From positions 620,001-684,000 of the forward strand of contig JANQRU010000001.1 in the NCBI GenBank assembly GCA_028284415.1: a stretch of DNA of 64,000 bases. Reading direction: 5' to 3'. Within the stretch, counting starts at the first letter, position 1. Every line of letters begins with the position of its first letter. This DNA is from Pyrinomonadaceae bacterium (lineage in GTDB: Bacteria; Acidobacteriota; Blastocatellia; Pyrinomonadales; Pyrinomonadaceae). This document shows, piece after piece, positions 34,636 through 44,494 of this stretch. Under the pieces are notes generated by a model that saw nothing but the letters and a program-made list of their open reading frames with translations, had not been told where the DNA came from and ran no database searches. Position numbers and translations under genes: made by a program.

Positions 34636-37083
34636 ATGAGTAAAAGAAGAAAAACAAGCTTATCGCAGATAGAAAAATTACGTATAAAAGCTATCGATCA
34701 GATCAAACGTCCGTTTGAATACCTTTCGAACACACAAAAATTCTGGATCGGTTTTGCTTTAATTTCTATTGTTACAACCTTACTGATAAATAATCCTCTC
34801 TGGAGAACTGCCAGTTATGAATACAAAGAAGGTGATATAGCCAGAGAAAGCATAATATCTCCGGCTGATATTTCTGATATTGATAAGACAGAAACAGAAA
34901 AACTCAGAAAAGCTGCTGCTGAAGGCGTTAAGCCAATATTTAATTACGAACCAAATAGTTCCACTCAGGCAGTCCAAAGCTTTCGTTCATCCTGGGAAAA
35001 ACTGAAAGAAGACTTAAACTCCAAAAACACAAAATCAAATACTAACGCTTCTCCTGAAATCAAATGGACAGGAGCGGGCGGCGGAGAGTTAGGTAAAGTT
35101 TTTTCAGCCCGTTCTTTTAGTTCAAACGATGTTGCTTCCATTGAAAGAGTTTTGAAGGAAACAACTGAAGAAACCGTTTACAGCGACCAAGATCAACAAT
35201 ATCTTGAAAGCGAAGTTTCTTTAATTAACAGGCAAAAACCTAATCAAGAATCCCTTGTCAAAACTCCACTTAATAACTGGACATCACTTTCCGAGGCAAG
35301 AAAGAAATTGACAGATGGATTGAGAGAAATCCCAAGTTTATCTGAAAATGAAATTGAAGCATTTGATAAAGCCTTGTCTCCGCTAATTCAACCTAATGTG
35401 ATTTACGATAGTGCGGCTACGATTAAAGAAAGGCAAACTATGTCTAACGTCGAGCCGATCACAGTCAACCTCAAACGTGGGCAAACAATTGTGCGAGAAG
35501 GAGATACAATAACAGATAAAGCACTATCCCAAATTGCTGCAATTAAAAACTATAGCAGTTCCTCTAGGCAATATAACCGTTTCTTTGGCTTGCTCTTACT
35601 AATAACTGCGTTATTTTGGGTAGCTTGGAAATTTATTCAGCACAGAGGAATTGTTACAAGATTAGAGCTTTCGAAGGAAAAAACTTTTGCACTTTTCTGT
35701 TTTATTGTACTTATTCAAACTGCTTTGATGGCTATATTTTTTAGGCTTGCAGAATTTACAGCAGCACAAAATTTGAAAGCCCCACTTAACGATCCAACGC
35801 TTTGGAGTTTTGCACTTCCATTTGCTTTTTCAAGTCTGTTAATGACGCTTTTAGCTGATCGCAGAACAGCTTTATTTACAGGGTTATTCACTTCATTACT
35901 AGCTGGATTCCTTGCTCCAAAAGGTTTAGAGTTTGCAATTTATTCTGCTATCTCAGCCGCAGTTGCAGTTTATGGAATTGGAAGATACAGAAGTCGCCAG
36001 TCAGTTACGACAGCGGGCATTATGGTCGGTGTAGCAAGCGCTTTAACAGCTGTTGCATTGATTGCTTACACACAACAACCTTTTATATTAAATACTATTT
36101 TGTTGGCTATAAGTTGCGGTTTAGCAAGCGGTTTGGTCACGGCTGCCGTAACTGCTGTCTTCTTGCCGATCTGTGAATCATTTTTTGGTATATTAACTGA
36201 TGTAAAATTACTTGAATTATCAAATGCTGACTTGCCCGCATTGGGACAACTAGCTCTGCGTGCCCCTGGAACAAACCAGCATTCACATGCAGTCGGACAA
36301 CTTGCTGAAGAAGCCTGTCGCCAAGTGGGTGCCAATGGACTTTTAGCTAGAATTGGTGCTCTTTATCATGACATTGGTAAAACGGCAGCTCCTGAACATT
36401 TCGTTGAAAACCAAATGGGTACAAACCCTCACGACAAACTAAAACCAACTCAAAGTGCAAAAATCATAATTAGTCACGTTACATACGGTAAAAAGCTTGC
36501 TAGAGAAATGGGGCTTCCAAAAAGAATTGTAGATTTCATTCCACAGCATCATGGAACAAGAACTCTTCACTACTTTTTATCTAAAGCTAAAGAAGAGGCT
36601 GGTAAAGGCGAAGAAATCCATGAAAACGATTTTCGTTATCCAGGTCCGAAGCCACAATTTAAGGAAGCGGCAATAATGATGATTGCTGATAGTTGCGAAG
36701 CAGCTTCAAGGTCACTTAGCGAGCCAACCCCTGAAAATATCAGATTCATTGTAACTAAAATTATTGATGCCATCTTAGCTGATGACCAACTAGATGAGTG
36801 CGATTTAACTTTGCGTGAACTAACTAAAATCCGCGAATCTATGATTAAATCATTAGTATCCATCTATCATTCTAGGGTTGATTATCCCGGTTACACTCCA
36901 CCAACGAAATCTATGCAAAATATTATTATCCCAGATGACATAGATTCTGAGGAACGCGGAATGCGTTATAGCAACCCTGCAGATATTCCTATTGGAATAG
37001 GAGGAGAGGTTGAAGACGAGGCAATAAACCGTTCTATTCAACCTAATATTGAAGAAAAAGCTGAAGCTAAAACAGCAGATTAA
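34636..37083 (+). CDS. 7TM-HD receptor phosphodiesterase (PgpH-like)
   Basis: An 815-residue membrane protein with the 7TMR-HDED layout: one N-terminal helix (FWIGFALISIVTTLLI), a large extracytoplasmic domain (about 60-305, with SPADISDIDKTETEKLRKAA and RGQTIVREGDTIT), seven membrane helices (about 315-510) and a cytosolic HD domain (HSHAVGQLAEEA and ALYHDIGKTAAPEHF, with HD at 577-578). Such proteins hydrolyse cyclic di-AMP (PgpH in Listeria). The acidic C-terminal tail has no known domain. It follows hflX by 59 bp, in which an 11-bp direct repeat TAAGTAAACGA occurs twice (34593, 34624). Confidence 0.9.
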   Translation: MSKRRKTSLSQIEKLRIKAIDQIKRPFEYLSNTQKFWIGFALISIVTTLLINNPLWRTASYEYKEGDIARESIISPADISDIDKTETEKLRKAAAEGVKPIFNYEPNSSTQAVQSFRSSWEKLKEDLNSKNTKSNTNASPEIKWTGAGGGELGKVFSARSFSSNDVASIERVLKETTEETVYSDQDQQYLESEVSLINRQKPNQESLVKTPLNNWTSLSEARKKLTDGLREIPSLSENEIEAFDKALSPLIQPNVIYDSAATIKERQTMSNVEPITVNLKRGQTIVREGDTITDKALSQIAAIKNYSSSSRQYNRFFGLLLLITALFWVAWKFIQHRGIVTRLELSKEKTFALFCFIVLIQTALMAIFFRLAEFTAAQNLKAPLNDPTLWSFALPFAFSSLLMTLLADRRTALFTGLFTSLLAGFLAPKGLEFAIYSAISAAVAVYGIGRYRSRQSVTTAGIMVGVASALTAVALIAYTQQPFILNTILLAISCGLASGLVTAAVTAVFLPICESFFGILTDVKLLELSNADLPALGQLALRAPGTNQHSHAVGQLAEEACRQVGANGLLARIGALYHDIGKTAAPEHFVENQMGTNPHDKLKPTQSAKIIISHVTYGKKLAREMGLPKRIVDFIPQHHGTRTLHYFLSKAKEEAGKGEEIHENDFRYPGPKPQFKEAAIMMIADSCEAASRSLSEPTPENIRFIVTKIIDAILADDQLDECDLTLRELTKIRESMIKSLVSIYHSRVDYPGYTPPTKSMQNIIIPDDIDSEERGMRYSNPADIPIGIGGEVEDEAINRSIQPNIEEKAEAKTAD

Positions 37084-37230
37084 TTTGGAAATTCTTTAAG
37101 CAACAGTAATACTCACTAGCCTGTATTCTTTTTGCATGAGTCTCTGTATTCAATATTCAAGTTTAAGGCAAATTTAAGATTCTCCTTCGTCCCATATATA
37201 TATATCTTATATTTAGGAGGACTTAATGAA

Positions 37231-37728
37231 ATGCCAAGAATAACCTATAGCGTCCCTATGGTAAGACAATTCCAAAATCCCATTTGTTGGGTGGCTTGTG
37301 CTGCAATGATTATATCTTATAGTGAATTTCGTACAGCAACTGTTCGTGAGTTACTTGGATATGATCCATCAAATTCATCAATACCTAATCCGGCAACGAC
37401 CTGGCAAATAATGTATTCAATGTTAAACAGCTGGAGCATAGATTCTGTTGGACCACAGATGTGTCCAGCCACACAATATATAGTTGATACTTTGCGTAAC
37501 AAAGGTCCTTTTATTCTTACACACTACACAAGGACACTTGCACCTTCTCACAGCAGTCCCGGAACTCATGCTGTTGTAATTACTGGAATAGATACTACTA
37601 AAAATGAATGCTATTACAATAACCCATGGGGAACCATGAATAATAAAGTTGCGATTAATACTGTTTTGAGTTCAATGGAAAGGTTGTGGAATATGAACTT
37701 AAAATCAGTTGCTTATTACAAAAGATAA
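37231..37728 (+). CDS. Papain-like cysteine protease domain protein
   Basis: The ATG at 37231 (MPRITYSVPMVRQFQ) has an AGGAGG ten bases upstream, so the longer frame from 37132 is rejected. The 165-residue product has the papain-type triad in order: Cys in NPICWVACAAMI, His in SPGTHAVVITGID, Asn in YYNNPWG. The Gln before the catalytic Cys (RQFQNPICW) forms the oxyanion hole. It resembles the AvrRpt2/C39-like group seen in many Gram-negative bacteria. No signal peptide; it could be a toxin-type effector or an intracellular protease. It sits between unrelated housekeeping genes. Confidence 0.8.
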   Translation: MPRITYSVPMVRQFQNPICWVACAAMIISYSEFRTATVRELLGYDPSNSSIPNPATTWQIMYSMLNSWSIDSVGPQMCPATQYIVDTLRNKGPFILTHYTRTLAPSHSSPGTHAVVITGIDTTKNECYYNNPWGTMNNKVAINTVLSSMERLWNMNLKSVAYYKR

Positions 37729-37758
37729 TTTCCTTGTTATGGAAAATATATTTAGAAA

Positions 37759-38253
37759 TTAAAAAGCGTCTTTTAATTTTTCATATGTAGTTTGCAGTGA
37801 TTCGGGAATAGTTCTCGTTTCACCAATTGCAGTCATAAAATTAGCATCTCCAACCCACCGTGGAAGAATATGCATGTGTAAATGTTCAGCGACTCCAGCC
37901 CCTGCTGCCTTGCCTAAATTCATACCTATATTCAAGCCTTGTGGATAGTAAGTTGATCTTATAATTGATTGACATTTCTTAGTCAAATCCATTAATTCAT
38001 CGGATTCTTGCTTGCTTGATTTATCTATGTCAGCAATGTGTTTGTAAGGTACGACCATTATGTGACCACTTATGTAAGGATAAATATTTAGGATAATAAA
38101 ATTATGCTCGGCTCGATGAAGAATAAATTTTTCTTCATCGGAAGCCGAGCTTTTTAATATATCGCAGAAAACACAACCAGTTGACTCGATTGCGTCTTCG
38201 TTTTTATCAGATTTTATGTAGTCATATCTCCAAGGACTCCAAAGTACATCCAC
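37759..38253 (-). CDS. HIT family hydrolase (Ap4A-like)
   Basis: A 164-residue HIT-domain nucleotide-binding protein. The triad HLHMHILPRW (HxHxH) is preceded by GKAAGAGVAEHLH, and ISGHIMVVPYKHIADIDKSS and NIGMNLG are typical of the Ap4A phosphorylase-like HIT subgroup. The N-terminus has a CxxC-like CVFCDILKSS. It probably hydrolyses or phosphorolyses dinucleoside polyphosphates. It is 14 bp downstream of the HU gene on the same strand. Confidence 0.9.
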   Translation of the reverse strand: MDVLWSPWRYDYIKSDKNEDAIESTGCVFCDILKSSASDEEKFILHRAEHNFIILNIYPYISGHIMVVPYKHIADIDKSSKQESDELMDLTKKCQSIIRSTYYPQGLNIGMNLGKAAGAGVAEHLHMHILPRWVGDANFMTAIGETRTIPESLQTTYEKLKDAF

Positions 38254-38267
38254 TACACAAATCCTAT

Positions 38268-38543
38268 TTATCTGTTAACCATATCTTTGAGGTCTTTACC
38301 GGGTTTAAAGTAGGCAACTCGCTTTGCTGGAATATCAACCGGTTCACCTGTTTTTGGGTTACGACCTTTACGGGCATTTCTATGTCTTACACGAAAACTG
38401 CCAAAACCACGCAATTCAATTTTTTCGCCATTATTTAATGAATCAACAATACTATCGAAAATTATTTCAATAAGTTGTTCCACATCTTTTTTTGTCATGT
38501 CTGCTTGTTGAGCGACAATTTCGACTAAATCTGCTTTTGTCAT
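38268..38543 (-). CDS. HU/IHF-type DNA-binding protein
   Basis: A 91-residue histone-like protein with the standard fold: MTKADLVEIVAQQADMTKKDVEQLIE, the GEKIELRGFGSFRVRHRNARKGRNPKTGEPVDIP beta arm region (given here in parts) and VAYFKPGKDLKD at the end. The arm Pro (NPKTGEP) inserts between base pairs. It looks like the IHF-like form found next to rpsA in many bacteria (ihfB follows rpsA in E. coli), and the same rpsA-to-ihf order occurs here. Ribosome-binding site GAGGA is present. Confidence 0.92.
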   Translation of the reverse strand: MTKADLVEIVAQQADMTKKDVEQLIEIIFDSIVDSLNNGEKIELRGFGSFRVRHRNARKGRNPKTGEPVDIPAKRVAYFKPGKDLKDMVNR

Positions 38544-38609
38544 AAGTTTTCCTCGAACCCTTTTTATCGTTTAATTATATAGATAAAGAAAGCTAACTTT
38601 TTAGTCTAA

Positions 38610-40820
38610 TTACGAATCCTGAGCTGCAGCTTCAGCTTCTTCCTTTGAATCACTTTCATCTGATTTTTCGTCAGATTCTGCAGTAGCTTCTTCTTTTGAT
38701 TCTGCTACTGCATCAGCAGTATTTTCATCTTCAGCTACAGAGGTTTCTTCTTTCTCTCCAGATGTTTCTTCTGAACCAGCTTCAGCTACTTGTGTTTCTT
38801 CAGTAGCTACGGACTCTTCAACAGTCTCTGAAGCTTGAACTTCATCTGTTTTTTCATCAGTTGATTCAGACTTTTCTGCTGTAGTTTCAGCTTCAGCAGG
38901 TGTTTCAGCAACATCTTCTTCTTTAGCTTCAGGCGTTTCTTCGACTGTTTCTTGATCATCAGCTTGAGCTTCTAAACCTAATTTTAGTTTAGCAAGTTCC
39001 CCAAGTGATGCCATACCGCTTTTTGCCTGACTTGAATAAGAACGTGAATCTAGAGTTGGCTCATCTGCTTTGCCGACAGCCCTATGCGAAAGTCCAATTT
39101 TTTCGACATCATGTTCAATTCTCAAAATCTTGAATTCCAGCTCTTGTCCGATCTCAAACATATCTTCGGGATTTTCTACCCTTTCGTCAGATAATTCTGA
39201 GATGTGACACAAACCTTCGAGTTCAGGAGCGAGCTCAACAAACACGCCAAAACCAGCAAAGCGAGAAATTTTACCTTTAACTACATCGCCTGGCTTATGT
39301 TCATTTGTAAATGTTTCCCAGGCACTTGGCGTTAGTTCTTTAATTGAAAGTGAAAGTCTTCTGTCATTAGTATCGATATTAGTTACAATCGCCTCAACTT
39401 CCTGACCTTTTTTCAATACTTCTTTTGGATGCTTGATTTTCTTCGACCAGGAAATATCTGAAATATGTACCAATCCATCTACACCTTCTTCAATTTCAAC
39501 AAATGCTCCAAAATCGGTAAGGTTTCTGACCTTTCCTTGAACTTTTGAGCCAATGAAGTATCGTTCGCCAATGGTGTCCCAAGGATTTTCTTGCAACTGT
39601 TTGATTCCAAGACTGATGCGACGTTCATCTGGATCAATGCCTAAAACTTGAACCTCAACCTCATCGCCTCTCTTAACGATATGTTTCGGATGTTTCAGAC
39701 GTTTTGACCAAGACATCTCAGATATGTGAACCAAACCCTCAACACCCGGTTCTAATTCAACAAACGCACCGTATTCTGTGATGCTTGATACATTACCCTT
39801 AACTTTTTCATTGACAGGATAAAGTTCTGTTACGGTTGACCAAGGATCGGGCACAAGTTGTTTATACCCAAGAGAAATTTTTTCTTTTTCTCTATCAAGT
39901 TTGAGAATTTTTACTTGTACATGATCGCTTACTTTGAATAGTTCATTTGGATTTTGCAAACGCCCCCAAGACATATCTGTTACATGAAGCAGACCATCAA
40001 TACCACCAATGTCAATAAAAGCACCGTAGTCGGTTAAATTCTTAACGGTACCTTCGATAATATAACCTTCACCAATCTTAGCTAGAGTTTCTGCTTTCTG
40101 TGCATTTATAACTTCATCGGTTAATACTTTACGTGAAAGAACGATGTTGTTACGTTTACGGCTAAACTTGATTACACGAGCTTCAATTTCTTCGCCTTTG
40201 AGGCTATCAAGATTTCTTACAGGACGTGAATCTATTTGTGAACCCGGCAAAAATGCTTCAACACCCTCAACATCAACCTTCAAACCACCTTTGGTTTTAT
40301 CTTTAACCGTACCTTTGATAGGTGTTTCACTCTTATAAGCTTCCTCAATTTTGTCCCATGAGTAGCGACGTTGTGCATCATCTCTGGAAAGAGCAGGTGG
40401 TTGATCACCTATGCCCATATTCTTAATTACAACATCAACATTTTCGCCTTCTGATATGGTTACTTCACCTTCGGTTGTTGTAAATTCTTCAATTGGAACG
40501 ACACCTTCGGATTTGTACCCGAAATCTACCAAGACTCCGCGCTCGGACACACCGACCACTTTACCATTTACCAATTCGCCTGAATGATATGAGACTTGTT
40601 CTTGTTCAAATTGTTCAAGAATTGCACCAAAGTCCATTTCACCGCCCATTTCTTGTTCGGGAGCTTGGGCTTCTGATTTACCGTTTTCTGTCGCTTGTGC
40701 GTCAGCCGCACTCTTTGTTTCTTCTGTTTTAGTTTCAACAGAAGATTCTGTGTTGGTTTGTTCTACTGAATCTTGCTTTTCTGCATTTTCATCAGCTTCC
40801 TTAATTACTTCGTTTGACAT
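38610..40820 (-). CDS. rpsA: 30S ribosomal protein S1
   Basis: A 736-residue S1 with about six S1 repeats between residues 75 and 575, each with a form of GAFVEL/GVDGLVHISDMSW (e.g. YGAFIDIGGIDGLLHVTDMSW in parts, FGAFVEIEEGVDGLVHISD). It binds mRNA and helps initiation, especially where leaders are weak or absent, which matters as several genes here seem leaderless. Both ends are unusual: an acidic Gln/Glu-rich N-terminal 55 residues and a highly acidic Glu/Ala/Ser tail of about 140 residues. HU lies 66 bp downstream. Confidence 0.93.
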   Translation of the reverse strand: MSNEVIKEADENAEKQDSVEQTNTESSVETKTEETKSAADAQATENGKSEAQAPEQEMGGEMDFGAILEQFEQEQVSYHSGELVNGKVVGVSERGVLVDFGYKSEGVVPIEEFTTTEGEVTISEGENVDVVIKNMGIGDQPPALSRDDAQRRYSWDKIEEAYKSETPIKGTVKDKTKGGLKVDVEGVEAFLPGSQIDSRPVRNLDSLKGEEIEARVIKFSRKRNNIVLSRKVLTDEVINAQKAETLAKIGEGYIIEGTVKNLTDYGAFIDIGGIDGLLHVTDMSWGRLQNPNELFKVSDHVQVKILKLDREKEKISLGYKQLVPDPWSTVTELYPVNEKVKGNVSSITEYGAFVELEPGVEGLVHISEMSWSKRLKHPKHIVKRGDEVEVQVLGIDPDERRISLGIKQLQENPWDTIGERYFIGSKVQGKVRNLTDFGAFVEIEEGVDGLVHISDISWSKKIKHPKEVLKKGQEVEAIVTNIDTNDRRLSLSIKELTPSAWETFTNEHKPGDVVKGKISRFAGFGVFVELAPELEGLCHISELSDERVENPEDMFEIGQELEFKILRIEHDVEKIGLSHRAVGKADEPTLDSRSYSSQAKSGMASLGELAKLKLGLEAQADDQETVEETPEAKEEDVAETPAEAETTAEKSESTDEKTDEVQASETVEESVATEETQVAEAGSEETSGEKEETSVAEDENTADAVAESKEEATAESDEKSDESDSKEEAEAAAQDS

Positions 40821-41316
40821 TCTAGTTTTGTGTTACTTTCCTTATTTAAAATGGCTATTTTATATTTTGTCCCCATATTTACCCAGATTTTGAACATAAA
40901 AAAAATCAGCTTGAGGGCTAGCTAATTTTAGTCCATTCTCAAATTATCAAGGGCTAATAAATTTGCTTATTTTGCAAGCTGTTATATTACCCGTAGCAGT
41001 TTCTTTAAATTTGGACTGCTTTTAACAAAAAAAGTTAATTCGCAAGAATAATTTTTCAGATAAAAGCATTTGACTAGGTAAACATAAAATGTAACCCCGA
41101 AGTTCTTTAATGTCAAGATAATACTGGTAAAAAGCTTCGATTTTTTAATGATTTAGCCGAATTCTCAAATTCTTCAGATTTTGATTTGTCTTAAGTTTGA
41201 AAACCTACTTCATCAAATAAATTGCTGTACCACTTCTCTTCTTATATGTAGTTGACTACATTATCTAAGTAACTTATAATTTCCTGCATTATTTAATAAA
41301 AATTTGAGATTAGATT
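40821..41316. other. Long divergent intergenic region rpsA / phzF-like
   Basis: 496 bp without a convincing gene. It must hold the rpsA promoter and 5' leader (minus strand, not resolved by eye) and contains the strong phzF-like promoter at 41252-41280. A long leader upstream of rpsA would be a natural place for autogenous control, but no clear structure was established. Confidence 0.5.
41252..41280 (+). promoter_or_regulatory. Consensus sigma-70 promoter of the phzF-like gene
   Basis: TTGACT (41252-41257) and TATAAT (41275-41280) are separated by exactly 17 bases, one mismatch from consensus. Transcription would start near 41287, about 30 bases before the ATG at 41317. Confidence 0.75.
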
Positions 41317-42231
41317 ATGAGAAAGTTTGAATTCTATAAATTAGACGTTTTTACCGATAAACGATTTTCAGGAAATCAGCTTGCAGTTTTCCCAGATGCT
41401 CTTGGATTGTCAGATAGTGAAATGCAATCAATAGCTAATGAGATGAATTTATCAGAAACTGTTTTCGTTTTGCCCTCAGAAAATGCTTTGAGACGTTTAC
41501 GCATATTTACCCCAAAGCAGGAATTGCCTCTTGCCGGACATCCTGTTGTTGGAACTTGGAATTTGCTTGCACATTTGGGGATTGCCAAAGGCTCTGATGA
41601 TGAAACTATTGTAGTAAAACAAGAATTAAAGCTAGGCGTTTTAGATGTATCAATAAAATTTCGAGATGGAAAACCAAGCATAGTTACAATGACACAAGGT
41701 CAATTTGCAGCTTTTAATACTCTCAAGGATGAAAAAGAAATTATTACATTATCTGAAGGTTTAGGTCTGGACAGACAGGATGTAATAGCTGAAGAGACCA
41801 AACCAATCCAAATAGTCTCAACAGGAATAAGATCGTTAGCGGTTCAAGTTAAAAATTTAGAAGCTTTGAAAAAATGCCAAATCAATTTTAGCCTTTTGAA
41901 TAAGGTTTACTTAAATCATGGTGCGGTGGGTGTTTATGCTTTTTGCTTTGAAACCATGGAGGAAGAATCAAAAGTTCACGCAAGATTTTTCGCACCTGCG
42001 GATTCAATACCGGAAGACCCTGCAACAGGTAGTGCTGCTGGAGCTTTGTCAGGTTATTTAGTTCACCATGATCTGATAGATACAAATACTTTTATAATTG
42101 AGCAAGGTGATTTTATGGCACGCCCTAGCCGCATATATGCAGAAGTAAAAGGTGAAAAAGGAAATGTTGAAGAAGTTAAAATTTCAGGCAAATCAGTGAT
42201 CGTTGCCAAAGGTGAATTTTATTTAGATTAG
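41317..42231 (+). CDS. PhzF family isomerase-like protein
   Basis: A 304-residue PhzF/YddE-type protein with the two-fold diaminopimelate-epimerase fold. Visible marks are FYKLDVFTDKRFSGNQLAVFPDA, a Glu in NLSETVFVLPSE (general acid/base), LPLAGHPVVGTWNLLA and EDPATGSAAGALSGYL. No phenazine genes are near, so it is probably a metabolic isomerase of unknown substrate. It is served by a near-consensus promoter and converges on the next gene, with a four-base overlap of the stop codons. Confidence 0.88.
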   Translation: MRKFEFYKLDVFTDKRFSGNQLAVFPDALGLSDSEMQSIANEMNLSETVFVLPSENALRRLRIFTPKQELPLAGHPVVGTWNLLAHLGIAKGSDDETIVVKQELKLGVLDVSIKFRDGKPSIVTMTQGQFAAFNTLKDEKEIITLSEGLGLDRQDVIAEETKPIQIVSTGIRSLAVQVKNLEALKKCQINFSLLNKVYLNHGAVGVYAFCFETMEEESKVHARFFAPADSIPEDPATGSAAGALSGYLVHHDLIDTNTFIIEQGDFMARPSRIYAEVKGEKGNVEEVKISGKSVIVAKGEFYLD

Positions 42232-42965
42232 TTTTTTGGTAACTGCAGAGTCTTTGCTAGAAACTGTTCTTGCACAGGTTTAACATATTTCATTTTATTG
42301 CTGGAAAGCATCCAGTAAATAGATTTAGCTGGTCCTAAAGTATTATTTACTACATCACCTGCTTTATGATACTCACTTAAAAACCACTCTCTGAAATATG
42401 TTAAATCAAATTCATCCTTTATAAATCCTTTCTGAGCTAAAAATCCCTCAGTGTGCAAATGTCTAGCGACCAATTCATCAAGCGAATGATTTAGAAAAAC
42501 CTGTAGCATTGTCTTATCACTTCTCGGAATTAATCCTGCATTTTCAGTATTCGAGGTAGTTAAAGAGTACCCTTCTTCATATTTGCTCACTAAATCTATG
42601 TAATTAAAACTTCCAAAATTATAATCACACAAAATCAGATTTTTTTCTGGATTTTCGTAAACATAAACAACAACGTCAGTTGAAATTTGAAGATAAAATT
42701 CATCAAACTTAACAAAACCAAGATTTCTCAACTGATATTCATTTGAATTTAAAGTGGATAATCTTTTTTCGTATCCTTTCTCAGGAATAGGTTCGAGTTG
42801 TAATGAACTTCTGAAGTTATAACGTGTTGAAAAATACAACTGTCCATATAAAAGAAAAGGCGTACTAAAAAGTATCATCCAAAGAGGTAATCCGAAAAAG
42901 TTCAAGACCTGAAAAAAAACCACACCTATAATGACACTAAAAATTAAGAATGATGTATTTTTCAT
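42228..42965 (-). CDS. Membrane-anchored hypothetical protein
   Basis: A 245-residue protein with two close N-terminal membrane helices (SFLIFSVIIGVVFFQVLNFFG and LWMILFSTPFLLYGQLYF) and a cytoplasmic or periplasmic domain of about 190 residues. That domain has VVVYVYENPEKNLILCDYNFGSFNYIDLVS and HSLDELVARHLHTEGFL phrases, not matched to a family I know. It lies 42 bp downstream of pilT on the same strand. Confidence 0.6.
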   Translation of the reverse strand: MKNTSFLIFSVIIGVVFFQVLNFFGLPLWMILFSTPFLLYGQLYFSTRYNFRSSLQLEPIPEKGYEKRLSTLNSNEYQLRNLGFVKFDEFYLQISTDVVVYVYENPEKNLILCDYNFGSFNYIDLVSKYEEGYSLTTSNTENAGLIPRSDKTMLQVFLNHSLDELVARHLHTEGFLAQKGFIKDEFDLTYFREWFLSEYHKAGDVVNNTLGPAKSIYWMLSSNKMKYVKPVQEQFLAKTLQLPKN

Positions 42966-43007
42966 TTTAGTTGAGCCTCTCTTTAATTTTTCATTTTGTA
43001 TGCGGAT

Positions 43008-44162
43008 TTATTCTCGTGAGATCATATCCTCAACATTACTAACAGCACTGAGTTTTTCCATCTCTTCTTTAGCTTGTGCTGAAGTATTTTGGATACCTGC
43101 AAGTCTTAATCTGAATTCATCTGGGTTAGTTGAACCGCGTAATGCTTCATCCAGATCAATCAAGCCAGATTGGTATAGATAGAACAAAGATTGATCAAAT
43201 GTCTGCATTCCATATTGTGATGTACCTGCTGAAATAGCGTCCCGTATCTGAGATGTTTTTTCTTCATTCAAAATACAGTCACGAATAAGCGGAGTTGAAA
43301 CTAAAACTTCAACTGCGGGAACTCTGGAATTTCCTTTTGCAGATTTCATCAAACGTTGTGAAACAACCGCTTTTAGTAATCCGGCTAATTGTATGCGGAT
43401 GGATTTTTGTTGGTAGGGCGGAAAAGCTGTAATAATACGGGTCAAAGTTTCTGAAGCATCCAAAGTATGTAACGTAGAGAAGACCATATGACCTGTTTCA
43501 GCAGCGACGAGTGCTGTTTCAATTGTTTCAAGGTCACGCATTTCACCTACGAGTATCACGTCTGGGTCTTGGCGTAGCGATCCCCGCAGAGCTTCAGCAA
43601 AATTTCTAGTATCGACATCAACTTCCCTTTGAGTTACAAATGACTTTTTGTCTTTATGCAAAAATTCAATCGGATCTTCAATCGTGACGATGTGACTATT
43701 TCTGTTTTTATTGATGTAGTCGATCATCGCGGCGAGTGTAGTTGATTTACCGGAACCTGTTGTTCCTGTAACTAATACCAAACCTCTTTGCTCATCAGCA
43801 ATATTGCTTAAGACAGGCGGCAAGCCTAGTTCGCTAAACCCACGGATTTGATCGGAAATTACACGAGCAACAATACCAATAGAATTTCTCTGTTGGAAAA
43901 TATTTACACGAAAGCGTCCAAGACCTGAAACTCCGTATCCTATGTCAACTTCAAATACTTCTTTAAAGTGCATTTTCTGTCGATTGGACATCATTGAAAA
44001 CGCCATTTCCAAAGTCTCTTCTTGTGTCAGGCGGTTAACTCCAGAAATTGGTCGAAGTTCACCATTCACCCTGATGACAGGATAGGAACCAGCTCTAAGG
44101 TGCAAATCAGAAGCACCAAAACTCATCGCCATTCGCAATAAATCGTCAATTCTTGTGGACAT
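43008..44162 (-). CDS. pilT: Type IV pilus retraction ATPase PilT
   Basis: A 384-residue PilT-type ATPase that powers pilus retraction. Visible: an N-terminal domain with ASDLHLRAGSYPVIRVNGEL, Walker A GTTGSGKSTTLAAMID, the Asp box VTIEDPIEFLH, Walker B DVILVGEMRDLETIETALVAAETGH, the His box STLHTLDASETLTRIITAFP, and the C-terminal AIRNLIRE-like pattern replaced by VEDMISRE. It has the usual PilT length. No pilus gene is adjacent. Confidence 0.92.
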   Translation of the reverse strand: MSTRIDDLLRMAMSFGASDLHLRAGSYPVIRVNGELRPISGVNRLTQEETLEMAFSMMSNRQKMHFKEVFEVDIGYGVSGLGRFRVNIFQQRNSIGIVARVISDQIRGFSELGLPPVLSNIADEQRGLVLVTGTTGSGKSTTLAAMIDYINKNRNSHIVTIEDPIEFLHKDKKSFVTQREVDVDTRNFAEALRGSLRQDPDVILVGEMRDLETIETALVAAETGHMVFSTLHTLDASETLTRIITAFPPYQQKSIRIQLAGLLKAVVSQRLMKSAKGNSRVPAVEVLVSTPLIRDCILNEEKTSQIRDAISAGTSQYGMQTFDQSLFYLYQSGLIDLDEALRGSTNPDEFRLRLAGIQNTSAQAKEEMEKLSAVSNVEDMISRE

Positions 44163-44331
44163 ACGCTCGTATAAAAATTTTAGTTAAGTAGGTAGAGTAG
44201 AAATTCCCGCTTGTATTGGTTGGATAACTGTCAGTCCAAATTAGATTTTAACCTTGTTAAACTTTTGCGTCAATGTTTTTTTGATTATCTGTACCATTTA
44301 ATTTTTACTGCAATGCCGTAATTTGTGATAA

Positions 44332-44443
44332 GTGTCAGTAGCCCGACCGTGAGGGAGTGACTTTTGCTATCAAGTTAAAAGATCAGATCAAATAATCAGA
44401 TGTCGATCTTGGAAACCCTTCTTGATGATTGGGCTACTGACAC
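44332..44443. repeat. 112-bp palindromic REP/MITE-like element
   Basis: The ends are perfect 13-bp inverted repeats (GTGTCAGTAGCCC at 44332-44344, its complement at 44431-44443). The left part continues CGACCGTGAGGGAGTGAC, resembling small GC-rich palindromes that repeat in some genomes. It contains no open frame and lies in the pilT/lexA-like divergent space, where it could insulate or add a stem-loop. I saw no second copy in the window. Confidence 0.65.
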
Positions 44444-44449
44444 GATTTG

Positions 44450-44478
44450 TTATTACCAATTACTGCAAAAGGTAATAA
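44450..44478. promoter_or_regulatory. Inverted repeat upstream of the LexA-like gene (putative operator)
   Basis: TTATTACC (44450-44457) and GGTAATAA (44471-44478) form an 8-bp perfect inverted repeat with a 13-base spacer containing TTACTGCAA. A related TTACTGCAA...GTAA phrase lies at about 44315. The pair could be an autoregulatory operator just before the -35 at 44495. Confidence 0.4.
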
Positions 44479-44494
44479 TTAAAAACACAAAAAT

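Noticed and set aside
37195..37212. TATATATATAT run as a replication origin or promoter
   Set aside because: It is a short simple repeat with no DnaA-box-like cluster; the gene downstream has its own ribosome-binding site.
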